In this document: one piece after another, positions 1 to 7,830 of the stretch
Layout: each line of letters starts with the position of its first letter
Numbering within the stretch: the first letter of the stretch is position 1
From: DATAES01 sp963721305
GTDB taxonomy: Bacteria; Actinomycetota; Acidimicrobiia; Acidimicrobiales; JACDCH01
Direction of reading: 5' to 3'
Assembly: GCA_963721305.1 (NCBI GenBank)
Contig: CAVRIR010000001.1
Coordinates: forward strand, 1 to 28,963
Length of the DNA: 28,963 bases
The notes under the pieces: model-generated
Databases searched by the model: none
The model's input: the letters and a program-made list of their open reading frames with translations, nothing else
Told to the model about the DNA's origin: nothing
Made by a program: the position numbers and the translations under genes

Positions 1-1344
1 TGGTCGTCGGAGACGAGCCGTGCGACATGGCTTCGACGGCGTCGTCCGTTACGAAGACGTGCTTGCGTCTGCTTCACCTGTCCGCGACTTCAATCCGCGC
101 GACGACGGCGACATCTACATCCTTTACACCGGCGGCACCACGGGCTTCCGCAAGGCGTCATGTGGCGCCACGAGGACGTGTTCCGCACGCTCGGCGGGGG
201 CATCGACTTCGTCACCGGCGAGCGAGTCGAGGACGAGTACGCGCTGGCGCGATCTGGTGCCGAGAACCCGCTGGGTCATGCGCTCGTGCTCGCCCCGTTG
301 ATGCACGGCGCAGCGCAGTGGACCACGTTCGGCGCGCTGTTCCACGGACGAGCATCGTCCTGCTGCCGAAGTTCGACGCGCAGGACGTGTGGGCCGCGGT
401 CGAGAAGTATCGCATCGGCGGCCTCGCCATCACCGGCGACGCCATGGCGCGCCCGCTGATCGAGGCCTTGCTCGAAGGCCCTCGGAACGAGTCGGTCGCG
501 CGCAGCGAGGGAAGCGCCAGCGACGAGTCGGTCGCGCCGGCGAGGAAGCGCCAGCGACGAGTCGCACGGAGGCGGAGACAGCGAGCGGAGCGAGCGCTCG
601 GAGCCGACCAGGAACTACGACACTTCTTCGCTGTTCTCTGTCAGCTCGACGGCTGCGGTGTTCTCGCCGGTGATGAAGGAGCAGTTCCTGGAGCTGTTGC
701 CGAACGCGTACATCAGCGAGGCGGTGGGCTCGTCCGAGGGAGGGTTCAACGGTCTGCGCCTCATCGAGCGGGGCTCGGCGATGAGCAGCGGCCTGATCAA
801 CGTCCCACCTGGGCCCGACACCGTGGTCATCGACGACGACAACCATCCGGTCGAGCGCGGTCAGGTCGGCCGGCTCGCCCGAGGTGGCAACGTGCCGCTC
901 GGCTACTACAAGGATCCCGTCAAGACCGCGGCCACGTTCATCGAGGTCGACGGGAAGCGATTCTCGGTACCCGGTGATCTCGCCCGCTTCGAGGAGGACG
1001 GCACCATCACGCTGCTCGGCCGTGGCTCGCAGTGCATCAACTCCGGCGGCGAGAAGATCTTCCCGGAGGAGGTCGAGGCCGCGCTGAAGGCACATCCGCA
1101 GGTGTACGACGTCCTCGTCGTCGGCGTCGCCGACGAGCGATGGGGGCAGAAGGTCAGCGCCATCGTGCAACCGCGTGACGGTACGCAGCCGACACTGGAG
1201 GATCTGGTCGAGCATTGCCGCGGCCGCATCGCGGGCTACAAGGTCCCGCGTGCGCTGCATCTCGTCGACGAGATCCCCCGGCAACCGTCCGGCAAGCCCG
1301 ACTATCCCCGCGCGCAGCAGCTCGCGAAGGAGCCAACGACATGA
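1..1344 (+). CDS. Acyl-CoA synthetase (AMP-forming), 5'-truncated, several frame breaks
   Basis: Adenylate-forming ligase that would activate a carboxylic acid to its CoA thioester. The left edge removes the N-terminus. The P-loop motif LYTGGTTGFRK (about 119-154), HGAAQWTTFGALFHG, GSSEGGFNG, the core PGDLARFEEDG and the C-terminal hinge and lysine region (SGGEKIFPEEVEAAL; QPSGKPDYP near the end) are all visible. They lie in different frames: frame 3 to about 30, frame 2 to about 155, frame 1 to about 348, frame 3 to about 540, then frame 1 to the TGA. The first three breaks each look like one lost base, for example AAGGGC read as AAGGC. The fourth lies inside a tandem repeat. The stop overlaps the next start as ATGA, so the two genes are probably translationally coupled. 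The substrate cannot be told. I favour sequencing error over a true pseudogene because the tail is intact and conserved. Confidence 0.85.
488..600 (+). repeat. Short tandem repeat inserted inside the acyl-CoA synthetase gene
   Basis: Two and a half copies of a 34-36 bp unit beginning CGAGTCGGTCGCGC (488 and 524) and containing GAAGCGCCAGCGACGAGTCG (511-530 and 545-564). They are followed by a GCGAGCGGAGCGAGCGCTCG tract with a 10-bp palindrome. Read in frame, the unit encodes ESVARSEGSASD. The family normally passes almost directly from the ...LIEAL segment to ...YDTSSL, so this is an insertion of roughly 35-40 residues. Copy 2 is two bases shorter than copy 1, which accounts for the frame change here. 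Confidence 0.7.
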
Positions 1345-2475
1345 AGAACCGTCTCACGGAGATGTTCGGGATCGAATTCCCGATCTTCGCCTTCTCGCAC
1401 TGCCGCGACGTGGTCGCCGCGGTGACGAACGCCGGTGGCATGGGCGTGCTCGGCGCGCTCGCGTTCTCGCCCGATCAGCTCGAGCTCGAGCTCAAGTGGA
1501 TCGACGAGCACGTCGGCGGCAAGCCGTACGGCGTCGACGTCGTCATGCCGGTGAAGACCGTCGACCGCGATGCGGGCATCCACGAGGTGTCCGACATCGG
1601 CGCCCAGCTCCGGGCGATGATCAGCCAGGACCACTGGGACTACGTCGACAAGATCCTCGCCGACCACGGCGTCGACGTCGGCGATCGAGCAGCCGCTCGA
1701 GTCGGGTGCCGGCCTGGGTGCGGGCGTGCTCGGTTGGACCGAAGCGACCGGCGCGCCGCAGATCGAGATCGCGCTCGCCCATCCGATCTCGTTGCTCGCC
1801 TCCGCGCTCGGGCCGCCGCCGAAGTCGGCCATCGACCAGGCGCACGAGCAGGGAGTGAAGGTCGCGGCGTTGATCGGACGCGTCGAACAGGCCGTGCGCG
1901 ACGTGCAGCAGGGCGTCGACATCATCATCGCCCAGGGCTACGAAGCGGGCGGTCACACCGGCGAGGTCGCGACCATGGTGCTGGTGCCGGATGTCGTCGA
2001 CGCGATCGCACCGGTGCCGGTGCTCGCGGCGGGCGGCATCGGGTCGGGGCGCCAGATGGCCGCGGCGATGGCCCTCGGCGCTGACGGCGCGTGGACCGGC
2101 TCGATCTGGTTGACGACGATCGAGAACGACTACGGCGGTGTGATCACCGACAAGCTGCTCGCGGCGACCTCGACCGACACGGTGCGCTCACGCTCGCTGA
2201 CGGGCAAACCGGCGCGCCAGCTCCGCACCGCGTGGACCGAGGCGTGGGAGGCACCCGAGTCGCCGGGCACGCTGCCGATGCCGCTTCAGTTCATCCTGAA
2301 CTCGTACGCCACCCGCAAGATGGGCGCGAGCCCGCCCCGCGAGCTCGTCGGCATGCCGGTCGGTCAGATCGTCAGCCGGATGAACAGCGTTCGCACCACG
2401 AAGCAGGTCGTCCTCGAGATGGTCGAGGAGTACATCGACGTCACCCAGAAGATGGCCGCTGATCTGGACGACTGA
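1341..2475 (+). CDS. Nitronate monooxygenase family protein (2-nitropropane dioxygenase-like), one frame break
   Basis: FMN-dependent TIM-barrel enzyme of the nitronate monooxygenase family, about 378 residues, a normal length. The N-terminal half (MKNRLTEMFGIEFPIF; VTNAGGMGVLGAL) is in frame 3. The rest (SAIEQPLESGAGLGAGVLGW; GYEAGGHTGEVATMVLVPD; PVLAAGGIGSGRQMAAAMALGA) is in frame 1. The change falls near 1675. Restoring two C residues would give DHGVPTSAIEQP, so I read it as one gene. GGHTGE and AAGGIGSG are the flavin/phosphate-binding signatures of the family. The ATG overlaps the preceding ligase stop by four bases. Members in acyl-CoA catabolic clusters often act on CoA intermediates rather than on nitronates; which applies here is unknown. 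The gene ends three bases from the convergent GNAT gene. Confidence 0.85.
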
Positions 2476-2478
2476 CCG

Positions 2479-3201
2479 CTACTTCGCGGCGCGGTAGCCC
2501 GTGACGTCGAACGTTCGCGCCACCGTGAAGCCGAGCTTCTCGTAGAGGTGGATCGCGTTCGTGTTGTTCGCGCTTGCGTGCAACATCGGTGTCTCACCGC
2601 GGGCCTCGATTCGGGCGACGAGATGACGCGTGAGTCGCGCTGCGATCCCTTTGCCGCGGTGAGGCTCGTCGGTGCACACCGCGCTGATCTCGCGATACGG
2701 CGAAGGGAACATGCGCTCACCGGCCATCGCGATCAGCGCGCCGTCGTCGTCACGGATGCCGAAGTACTCGCCGAGCTCGATCGTGCGCGGCTCGAACGGG
2801 CCGGGCTCGGCGCGCCGCACCAATGCGATCATGTCGGGCACGTCCTCGACGTGCAGCCGGACGATCTCGCCGTCGAGCTCGCTGTCGACCGAGGTCGCGA
2901 CCATCTGGAGCGCCGCCAGCGAGAACACGATCTCCCATCCTTCCGGTGCTTCGAGCGTGTCGCGCGGGAAGAACGCGTGGCCGCCGGGACCGACGAGGTC
3001 GCGCAGCTGTTGCCACGCGGCGGGCGTCGGTTCGTCCGGCAGGGCGGCGAAGACGGCGACGTCGGGCTGGTAGCGCAGGGCCAGCGGGCCGCCTTCCGCG
3101 AACGCACCGTGCGGGCCTCGCAGGGCGTACCAGGCCGGGTTGGCGAGCTCCACCACAGGATCCTCGCACGGCCAAACTAGAACGCGTTCTTGTTTCGGCA
3201 T
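2479..3201 (-). CDS. GNAT family N-acetyltransferase
   Basis: 240-residue protein. The C-terminal half (about 112-240) is a GNAT acetyl-CoA-dependent acyltransferase domain. The pyrophosphate-binding loop is visible as HRGKGIA at residues 181-187, and the ASANNTNAIHLYEKLGF motif near 210-225 is typical of motif B. The N-terminal 110 residues resemble the extra domain found in several actinobacterial GNATs and have no assigned role. The acceptor substrate is unknown. The chosen ATG (MPKQERV...) is the most upstream convincing start; the frame continues open upstream but runs into the opposite-strand amidohydrolase. A strong palindrome overlaps codons 3-9 of this start, so a later start or autoregulation is possible. 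Confidence 0.82.
   Translation of the reverse strand: MPKQERVLVWPCEDPVVELANPAWYALRGPHGAFAEGGPLALRYQPDVAVFAALPDEPTPAAWQQLRDLVGPGGHAFFPRDTLEAPEGWEIVFSLAALQMVATSVDSELDGEIVRLHVEDVPDMIALVRRAEPGPFEPRTIELGEYFGIRDDDGALIAMAGERMFPSPYREISAVCTDEPHRGKGIAARLTRHLVARIEARGETPMLHASANNTNAIHLYEKLGFTVARTFDVTGYRAAK
3174..3195. promoter_or_regulatory. 22-bp near-perfect palindrome, candidate TetR/KstR-type operator
   Basis: The arms AAAC and GTTT flank the core palindrome AGAACGCGTTCT. Ten of the eleven symmetric pairs match, and only the T/T pair at 3178/3191 fails. The core fits the AAC-N2-GTT layout of the steroid regulator KstR (TNNAACNNGTTNNA) with one outer mismatch. The site lies in the divergent region between the GNAT and amidohydrolase genes. 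A TTGTTT at 3190-3195 followed 18 bases later by CAGACT could be a promoter for the amidohydrolase, with the palindrome covering its -35 region. The regulator is not in the window. Confidence 0.6.
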
Positions 3202-3267
3202 CCTGTCCTCCGTCAGACTGATCGGAACGGGGCCTGACCAGCGGGCACCCGGGGAAGGACGCCACCC

Positions 3268-4500
3268 ATGGCCGCAGCGACCGGAGTCGCGGACCGCTAC
3301 ACGATCATCTCCGCCGACTGCCACGCCGGCGGGAGCCACGCTGCTTACCGCGAGTACCTCGATCCCGCCTACCTCGAGGACTTCGACGCGTGGCGAGGCA
3401 AGTACAAGAACCCGTACAAGGACCTCGGTGACAACCGGCGCCTGCGCAACTGGGACAACGAGATGCGCAACTCGCAGCAGGAAGCCGACGGCATCGTCGG
3501 CGAGGTCGTGTTCCCGAACACGGTGCCGCCGTTCTTCCCGAGCTTCGTGCTGTTCGCCGGTCCGGCCGAGCCCGAGCACTACGAGCACCGTCTTGCCGGC
3601 ATCCGCGCCCACAACCGCTGGCTCGTCGACTGGTGCAACGAGTTCCCCGAGCGGCGTGCCGGCATCGGGCAGATCTTCCTCAACGACATCGACGATGCGA
3701 TCGCCGACGTCAAGTGGATCAAGGACCACGGCCTGCGCGGCGGCGTGCTGCTCCCGAACATCCCGCCGTCGGCGACGTGGATGAAGCCGATCTACGACCC
3801 CGAGTACGACCGGTTGTGGAGGGTCTGCGAGGACCTCGAGATCCCGATCAACGTCCACGGCGGTACCGGCGCACCGGACTACGGGCCCTACCCGGTGTCG
3901 ATGCTGCTGTACATCACCGAGGTCAGCTTCTACAGCCAGCGCCCGTTGGTGCACATGATCCTGTCGGGAGTCCTCGAGCGCTTTCCGCGACTCAAGATCG
4001 TGCTGACCGAGCAAGGTTGCGCGTGGGTGCCACCGTTGCTCAACCGACTCGACGACGTGATTCGTGGCATCCGCAAGACCGGCGCGACCGGTGAGATCCG
4101 CTACGGCGCGGACCACATCCTCCCGAAGGACGCGACCGAGTACTTCCACCAGAACGTCTGGATGGGTGTGAGCCAGCCGGGTCCTGCCGACGTCGCGGCG
4201 CGCGACGAGATCGGCGCCGAGAGGTTCATGTGGGGAAGCGACTACCCGCACGACGAAGGCACGTGGCCGTACACACGCGAGCACCTGCGGTCGCGCTTCC
4301 ACGACGTACCCGAGGTGGAGATGCGCGAGATCCTCGCCGGCAACGCGGCGCGCCTCTACGACTTCGACCTCGAGGCGCTCGCGCCGTTGGCCGCGGAGTA
4401 CGGGCCGACGGTTGCGGAAGTGGCCGAGCCGATCGATGCGGTGCCCGACAAGGAGCTGCAGCGGTTGTCCCCGGACATGGACCCGAAGGCGATCAAGTGA
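3268..4500 (+). CDS. Amidohydrolase family metal-dependent hydrolase (amidohydrolase_2 / ACMSD-like fold)
   Basis: 410-residue TIM-barrel metallohydrolase of the amidohydrolase_2 group (PF04909 type). Visible ligand candidates are D17 and H19 in the N-terminal SADCHAGG strand, H197 in INVHGGTG, H229 in PLVHMI and D325 in the WGSDYPHDEGTWP motif near the C-terminus. These are the positions expected for a mononuclear metal site. Such proteins act as decarboxylases, hydrolases or hydratases on carboxylic or enol substrates; the substrate here is not deducible. A GGAAGGA ribosome site precedes the ATG. The last codons overlap the following crotonase (GTGA), so the two form one transcription unit, probably governed by the palindrome at 3174. 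Confidence 0.87.
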   Translation: MAAATGVADRYTIISADCHAGGSHAAYREYLDPAYLEDFDAWRGKYKNPYKDLGDNRRLRNWDNEMRNSQQEADGIVGEVVFPNTVPPFFPSFVLFAGPAEPEHYEHRLAGIRAHNRWLVDWCNEFPERRAGIGQIFLNDIDDAIADVKWIKDHGLRGGVLLPNIPPSATWMKPIYDPEYDRLWRVCEDLEIPINVHGGTGAPDYGPYPVSMLLYITEVSFYSQRPLVHMILSGVLERFPRLKIVLTEQGCAWVPPLLNRLDDVIRGIRKTGATGEIRYGADHILPKDATEYFHQNVWMGVSQPGPADVAARDEIGAERFMWGSDYPHDEGTWPYTREHLRSRFHDVPEVEMREILAGNAARLYDFDLEALAPLAAEYGPTVAEVAEPIDAVPDKELQRLSPDMDPKAIK

Positions 4501-5327
4501 GCGACCTCGTCCTCGTCGACGAACCCGCGCGCTACGTTCGGCGGCTCACCCTCAACCGTCCTGAGAAGCGCAACGCGCTCAACAACCCGTTGCGAGGCGC
4601 GTTGTTCGAGGAGTTGCACAAGGCGGACGATGACGACGACGTCCGCGTGACGATCATCCGCGGCGCTGGTACGTGCTTCTCCGCGGGTTACGACCTCGGT
4701 GGCGGCAACGAGGGTCACGAGCTCCCGTTCTTCACTGCGAAGGGCGAGGGCCAGTGGCCCCGGCACGTCACCGAAGGCTGGATGAGCATCTGGGACCAGG
4801 CCAAGCCGGTGATCGCGCAGGTGCACGGTTACTGCCTCGCCGGCGGCAGCGAGCTCGCAACGGGATGCGATCTGGTCTTCGTCGCGGAGGACGCCAAGAT
4901 CGGTTATCCCGCAGTGCGGTTCGGCACGCCGGACATGCAGTTCCACGCGTGGTTCCTCGGCATGCGCACGGCGATGGAGATGATGATCACCGGCGACTCG
5001 ATCTCCGGCATCGAGGCGGCGGGTCAAGGATGGGCGAACCGCGCGTTTCCGGCAGAAGAGCTGGACGAGCGAGTGCTCGAGGTGGCACTGCGCATCACGA
5101 AGCTTCCGCCGGACATCGTGCAGCTCAACAAGCGCACCGTCCATCGGGCGATGGACGTCATGGGACTGCGCGCTGCGATCCGCTCGGGCACCGAGCTGTG
5201 CTCACTGGCGATCCATCAGCAGAGCTTCCAGGAGTTCATGGAGAGCATGCGGACCCAGGGCCTCACCAAGGCCCTGCAAGATCGCGACGAGCCCTTCGGC
5301 GACTACCGCACCACCGAGTCCCACTGA
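4497..5327 (+). CDS. Enoyl-CoA hydratase/isomerase (crotonase) family protein
   Basis: 276-residue crotonase-fold protein starting at GTG within the GTGA overlap with the amidohydrolase. LTLNRPEKRNALN near residues 17-29 is the family start motif. GAGTCFSAGYDL (57-67) and VHGYCLAGGSEL (109-120) form the CoA-binding oxyanion hole. The first catalytic glutamate of true hydratases is kept (E119 in GGSEL), but the second is replaced: the equivalent of PEI reads YPAVRFG, with A139. That makes simple hydration uncertain; isomerase, hydrolase or lyase activity is equally possible. A hairpin terminator follows 22 bases downstream. Confidence 0.87.
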   Translation: MSDLVLVDEPARYVRRLTLNRPEKRNALNNPLRGALFEELHKADDDDDVRVTIIRGAGTCFSAGYDLGGGNEGHELPFFTAKGEGQWPRHVTEGWMSIWDQAKPVIAQVHGYCLAGGSELATGCDLVFVAEDAKIGYPAVRFGTPDMQFHAWFLGMRTAMEMMITGDSISGIEAAGQGWANRAFPAEELDERVLEVALRITKLPPDIVQLNKRTVHRAMDVMGLRAAIRSGTELCSLAIHQQSFQEFMESMRTQGLTKALQDRDEPFGDYRTTESH

Positions 5328-5348
5328 CCCCGTTGGGAATGTTGGATG

Positions 5349-5374
5349 GAAACGGGCGCCATAGCGCCCGTTTC
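5349..5374 (+). terminator. Intrinsic terminator-like hairpin after the crotonase
   Basis: Perfect 11-bp stem GAAACGGGCGC / GCGCCCGTTTC closing a CATA loop, 22 bases after the crotonase stop and before the convergent QueA-like gene. The U tract is short (TTTC in the stem, then TCC), and the stem also reads as a terminator in the opposite direction, so it may serve both genes. Confidence 0.75.
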
Positions 5375-5382
5375 TCCCCGGA

Positions 5383-5438
5383 GTTCGCAGCGGGTGGCTG
5401 CGTTCGCAGGGGGTGGCTGCGTTCGCAGGGGTGGTTAC
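5383..5438. repeat. Three tandem copies of a 19-bp sequence
   Basis: The unit GTTCGCAGSGGGTGGCTGC (S is C or G) occurs at 5383-5401 and 5402-5420, with a degenerate third copy from 5421. It fills the gap between the terminator and the end of the convergent QueA-like gene. No function is apparent; simple slippage expansion is the likely origin. Confidence 0.7.
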
Positions 5439-6496
5439 GGGAGGATGAGCTCGACGTCGCCGAACTCGTGCCAGAGGTAGCCCTCGGCAAGGGCGGCGTC
5501 ATAGGACAGCTCGACGAGGTCGCGGCCGGCGATCGCTTCGAGCATGTCGAGGTGTGACGCCTCGGGCTCGTGCCATCCGGTGAGCAGCCCGTCGACGGCG
5601 CGCACGCCGCGGTCCGGGGTGATGACGGTCTCGGTCCATCCTTCACCCGGATGGACGCGCCCGCGCTCGTCGGCGACGGTCTCGAGCGCGCGCACCACGG
5701 TCGTACCGATGGCGATCACCCGCCGGCCGAGCCGGTGCGTGTCGTTCACGAGATGTGACGTGTGCGAATCGACTCGGAAGTACTCGGCGTACGGCGCCTC
5801 GTGTGACTCGAGCGACGACACGCCCGTGTGCAGCACGAGTGGCGCAACACCGACGCCCTTCGCGACGAGACGGGTGACGACCTCCGGGGTGAACGGTCGC
5901 CCCGCGCTCGGCATCTCCGCGCTGCCGGGCTCGGTGGCGTACACGTTCTGGTACATCGAGATCGGCCAGCTGCCGTGGACGTACCCGTAGCGGATCGGCC
6001 GGCCGTGCACGGCGAGGTACGTGAGCAACGGCTGCGGCAGTTGCAGCGACGCGACCCACAAGCGTCCGTTCGAGCGCTCGTACGGCGACAGCAGCTCGAC
6101 ATGACCGCCCTCCGGCAGCTGCACCGTCGACCCGGGTGACGCGTTGCGGAACGGACCACCGTCGCGGCGCAGCTCGACGACCCACAGGTTGGCCGGCAAC
6201 TGCGTAGACAGGTGCACCTGCAACGCGACGCCGTCCGGACTGACGCCATCGACCTCGGCGGCGAGCGTGGCGGACGTGTTGATCACGACGAGATCGCCGG
6301 CGTCGAGGAAGCGTGGGATGTCGGAGAAGTTGGCGTGCACCAAGCGCTGCTCGGACTTGTACGCGACCATCAACCGCACCGCGTCACGAGTGATGCCACG
6401 GGCCTCGGGCGGCACCGACGCCTCGAGCTCCTTCGGCAGCTCGAACTTCACTCGTCCGGGTACCGACGGCCGTTCGACTGCAGCGACGGCGGTCAT
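5435..6496 (-). CDS. Divergent S-adenosylmethionine:tRNA ribosyltransferase-isomerase (QueA-like)
   Basis: 353 residues, the usual QueA length. Recognisable QueA segments are the FSDIPRFLDAGDLVVINTSAT block (about 57-77, aligning with the family GDLLV-N-T motif), SMYQNVYATEPGSAEMPSAGRPFT, the GTTVVRALE motif and the C-terminal LWHEFGDVELIL (canonical SYGDAMLIL). QueA transfers the ribosyl part of SAM to preQ1 in tRNA during queuosine synthesis. Several canonical motifs are altered: PTAGLHFT reads PSAGRPFT, and the HVGxGTF loop reads LHTGVSSL. No tgt, queG or preQ1-synthesis gene is nearby; the partner is an SDR overlapping by four bases. The fold assignment is firm, but the reaction may not be the classical one. 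Confidence 0.82.
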   Translation of the reverse strand: MTAVAAVERPSVPGRVKFELPKELEASVPPEARGITRDAVRLMVAYKSEQRLVHANFSDIPRFLDAGDLVVINTSATLAAEVDGVSPDGVALQVHLSTQLPANLWVVELRRDGGPFRNASPGSTVQLPEGGHVELLSPYERSNGRLWVASLQLPQPLLTYLAVHGRPIRYGYVHGSWPISMYQNVYATEPGSAEMPSAGRPFTPEVVTRLVAKGVGVAPLVLHTGVSSLESHEAPYAEYFRVDSHTSHLVNDTHRLGRRVIAIGTTVVRALETVADERGRVHPGEGWTETVITPDRGVRAVDGLLTGWHEPEASHLDMLEAIAGRDLVELSYDAALAEGYLWHEFGDVELILP

Positions 6497-7182
6497 GCCG
6501 GAACCAGCTCTTGTGCGCGGTACCGACCGCTCGGCTCTTCGCCTTCGAGCAGTCGGACGAGGCCAGGCACCGCGACCTGCGGCAACGGACGATCGGAGAT
6601 GTCCTCGCCGGGGAAGGCTTCCTGGTGCATCTGCGTGCGCAGGTCACCGGGGTCGACGCGGTACACGCGCAGGTCCGGACGCTCTTCGCCGAGCACTGCG
6701 GTCAGCTGCTCGAGCGCCGCCTTCGACGACCCGTACCCGCCCCAGCCCTCGTAGGCCTCGATGGCAGCGTCCGACGTGACGTTGACGATCCGGCCGCCGG
6801 GGCGGAGCGACGGCAGCGCGTCCTGCACCAGCGCGAGCGGCGCGAACACGTTGACCTCGTACACGCGACGGACGACGTCGAGTGGGTAGTGGGCGAGCGG
6901 CGGCTGCGGGCTCGGACCGAGGTAGCTGGCGTTGTTGACGACCGCGTCGATGGCTCCGCCGAGCTCGATGGCGGCAGACACGAGCGCCCGCCGGTGGGTC
7001 GGGTCGGTGACGTCGCCGGGAATGGCACGGATGGTCGTCCGTTCCGCGAGCGCCGCTGCGGCCGAGGCGAGTGCATCGCGATCGCGAGCGTCCATGACGA
7101 GCGCCCAGCCACGGTCGGCGAGCGCTTCGGCGAGGGCGAGACCGAGACCCCGGGACGCTCCGGTGATGATGGCTACCTGCAT
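6493..7182 (-). CDS. SDR family NAD(P)-dependent oxidoreductase
   Basis: 229-residue classical short-chain dehydrogenase. The cofactor motif TGASRGLG is at residues 8-15, D35 is followed by R in the DARDRD segment at the end of strand 2, and VVNNASYLG is the NNAG equivalent. NVTSDAAIEAYEGWGGYGSSKAA supplies the catalytic Ser, Tyr and Lys (YGSSK). The protein is slightly shorter than the usual 240-260. It is first in a two-gene unit with the QueA-like gene, sharing an ATGA overlap. That pairing is the only clue to its role; the substrate is unknown. Confidence 0.87.
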   Translation of the reverse strand: MQVAIITGASRGLGLALAEALADRGWALVMDARDRDALASAAAALAERTTIRAIPGDVTDPTHRRALVSAAIELGGAIDAVVNNASYLGPSPQPPLAHYPLDVVRRVYEVNVFAPLALVQDALPSLRPGGRIVNVTSDAAIEAYEGWGGYGSSKAALEQLTAVLGEERPDLRVYRVDPGDLRTQMHQEAFPGEDISDRPLPQVAVPGLVRLLEGEEPSGRYRAQELVPA

Positions 7183-7208
7183 GACGACCCTCCCTCTGTC
7201 GTTCTCAC

Positions 7209-7252
7209 AGTAAAGATAGGTTCTTCTTACTTTATTCCGGTGACGGCGTCAA
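7209..7252 (-). promoter_or_regulatory. Candidate promoter and half-site pair upstream of the SDR/QueA-like unit
   Basis: On the minus strand TTGACG (7252-7247) is followed after 17 bases by TAAGAA (7229-7224), about 42 bases before the SDR start. The segment is conspicuously AT-rich for this genome. Inverted AGTAA (7209-7213) and TTACT (7227-7231) half-sites overlap the -10 box and could bind a repressor. This is a consensus match only. Confidence 0.4.
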
Positions 7253-7279
7253 GGGGCAACGTCGGTAGGGTTCGAGACC

Positions 7280-7762
7280 ATGACGATCAAGGTTGGCGAC
7301 AAGGTCCCGGACGTCGAAGTCCGCACCATGGGCGCGGAAGGTCCGACGAGCGTGCGCACCGGCGACGTGCTCGGCAGCGGGAGGGTCGTGTTGTTCGCCG
7401 TTCCCGGCGCCTTCACTCCAGGCTGTTCGAAGATCCACCTTCCGGGTTTCGTGAGCGGGGCCAACGAACTGAAGAAGCGCGGCATCGCCACCATCGCCTG
7501 CATCGGCGTGAACGATGCATGGGTCATGGACGAGTGGGGCAAGGCGCAGGGCGCCCAGGGCAAGATCCTGATGCTCGCGGACGGCAACGCCGAGTTCGCC
7601 AACGCAATGGGACTCGCCTTCGACGGATCCGGCTTCGGTCTCGGCACCCGCTCGCAGCGCTACTCCGCGGTGATCGAGGACGGCACGATCGTCAAGCTCG
7701 ACGTCGAGCCAGGTCCCGGTGTCGACGTGAGCACGTGCGAGAACGTGCTCAAGCAGCTGTAG
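7280..7762 (+). CDS. Peroxiredoxin, Prx5 type
   Basis: 160-residue thiol peroxidase that reduces hydroperoxides. The peroxidatic motif PGAFTPGCSKIHLPGF places the catalytic cysteine at C49, in the PxxxTxxC pattern of the Prx5 class. Two further cysteines sit at C74 (ATIACIGVNDAW) and C153 (VSTCENVL). This matches the three-cysteine spacing of human PRDX5 (47, 72, 151), where the last is the resolving residue, so an atypical 2-Cys mechanism with an intramolecular disulfide is plausible. No signal peptide, so cytoplasmic. It is transcribed alone, divergently from the SDR. Length and motifs are complete. Confidence 0.92.
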   Translation: MTIKVGDKVPDVEVRTMGAEGPTSVRTGDVLGSGRVVLFAVPGAFTPGCSKIHLPGFVSGANELKKRGIATIACIGVNDAWVMDEWGKAQGAQGKILMLADGNAEFANAMGLAFDGSGFGLGTRSQRYSAVIEDGTIVKLDVEPGPGVDVSTCENVLKQL

Positions 7763-7830
7763 CCCGCGCCGTGAGCAGCAGGGGCGCAGGGCTCTACCTC
7801 ACGTTCCGCACTCGTCCCTTGACAACGGGT

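Noticed and set aside
3202..4302. Upstream extension of the GNAT frame on the minus strand
   Set aside because: The extension is antisense to the well-supported amidohydrolase and shows no acetyltransferase homology; the start at 3201 is enough.
5383..5438. CRISPR-like array
   Set aside because: The 19-bp units are directly adjacent with no spacers, so it is a simple tandem repeat.
7770..7803. CGTGAG / CTCACG inverted pair after the peroxiredoxin as terminator
   Set aside because: Only 6 bp, a 22-base loop and no T tract; too weak to call.
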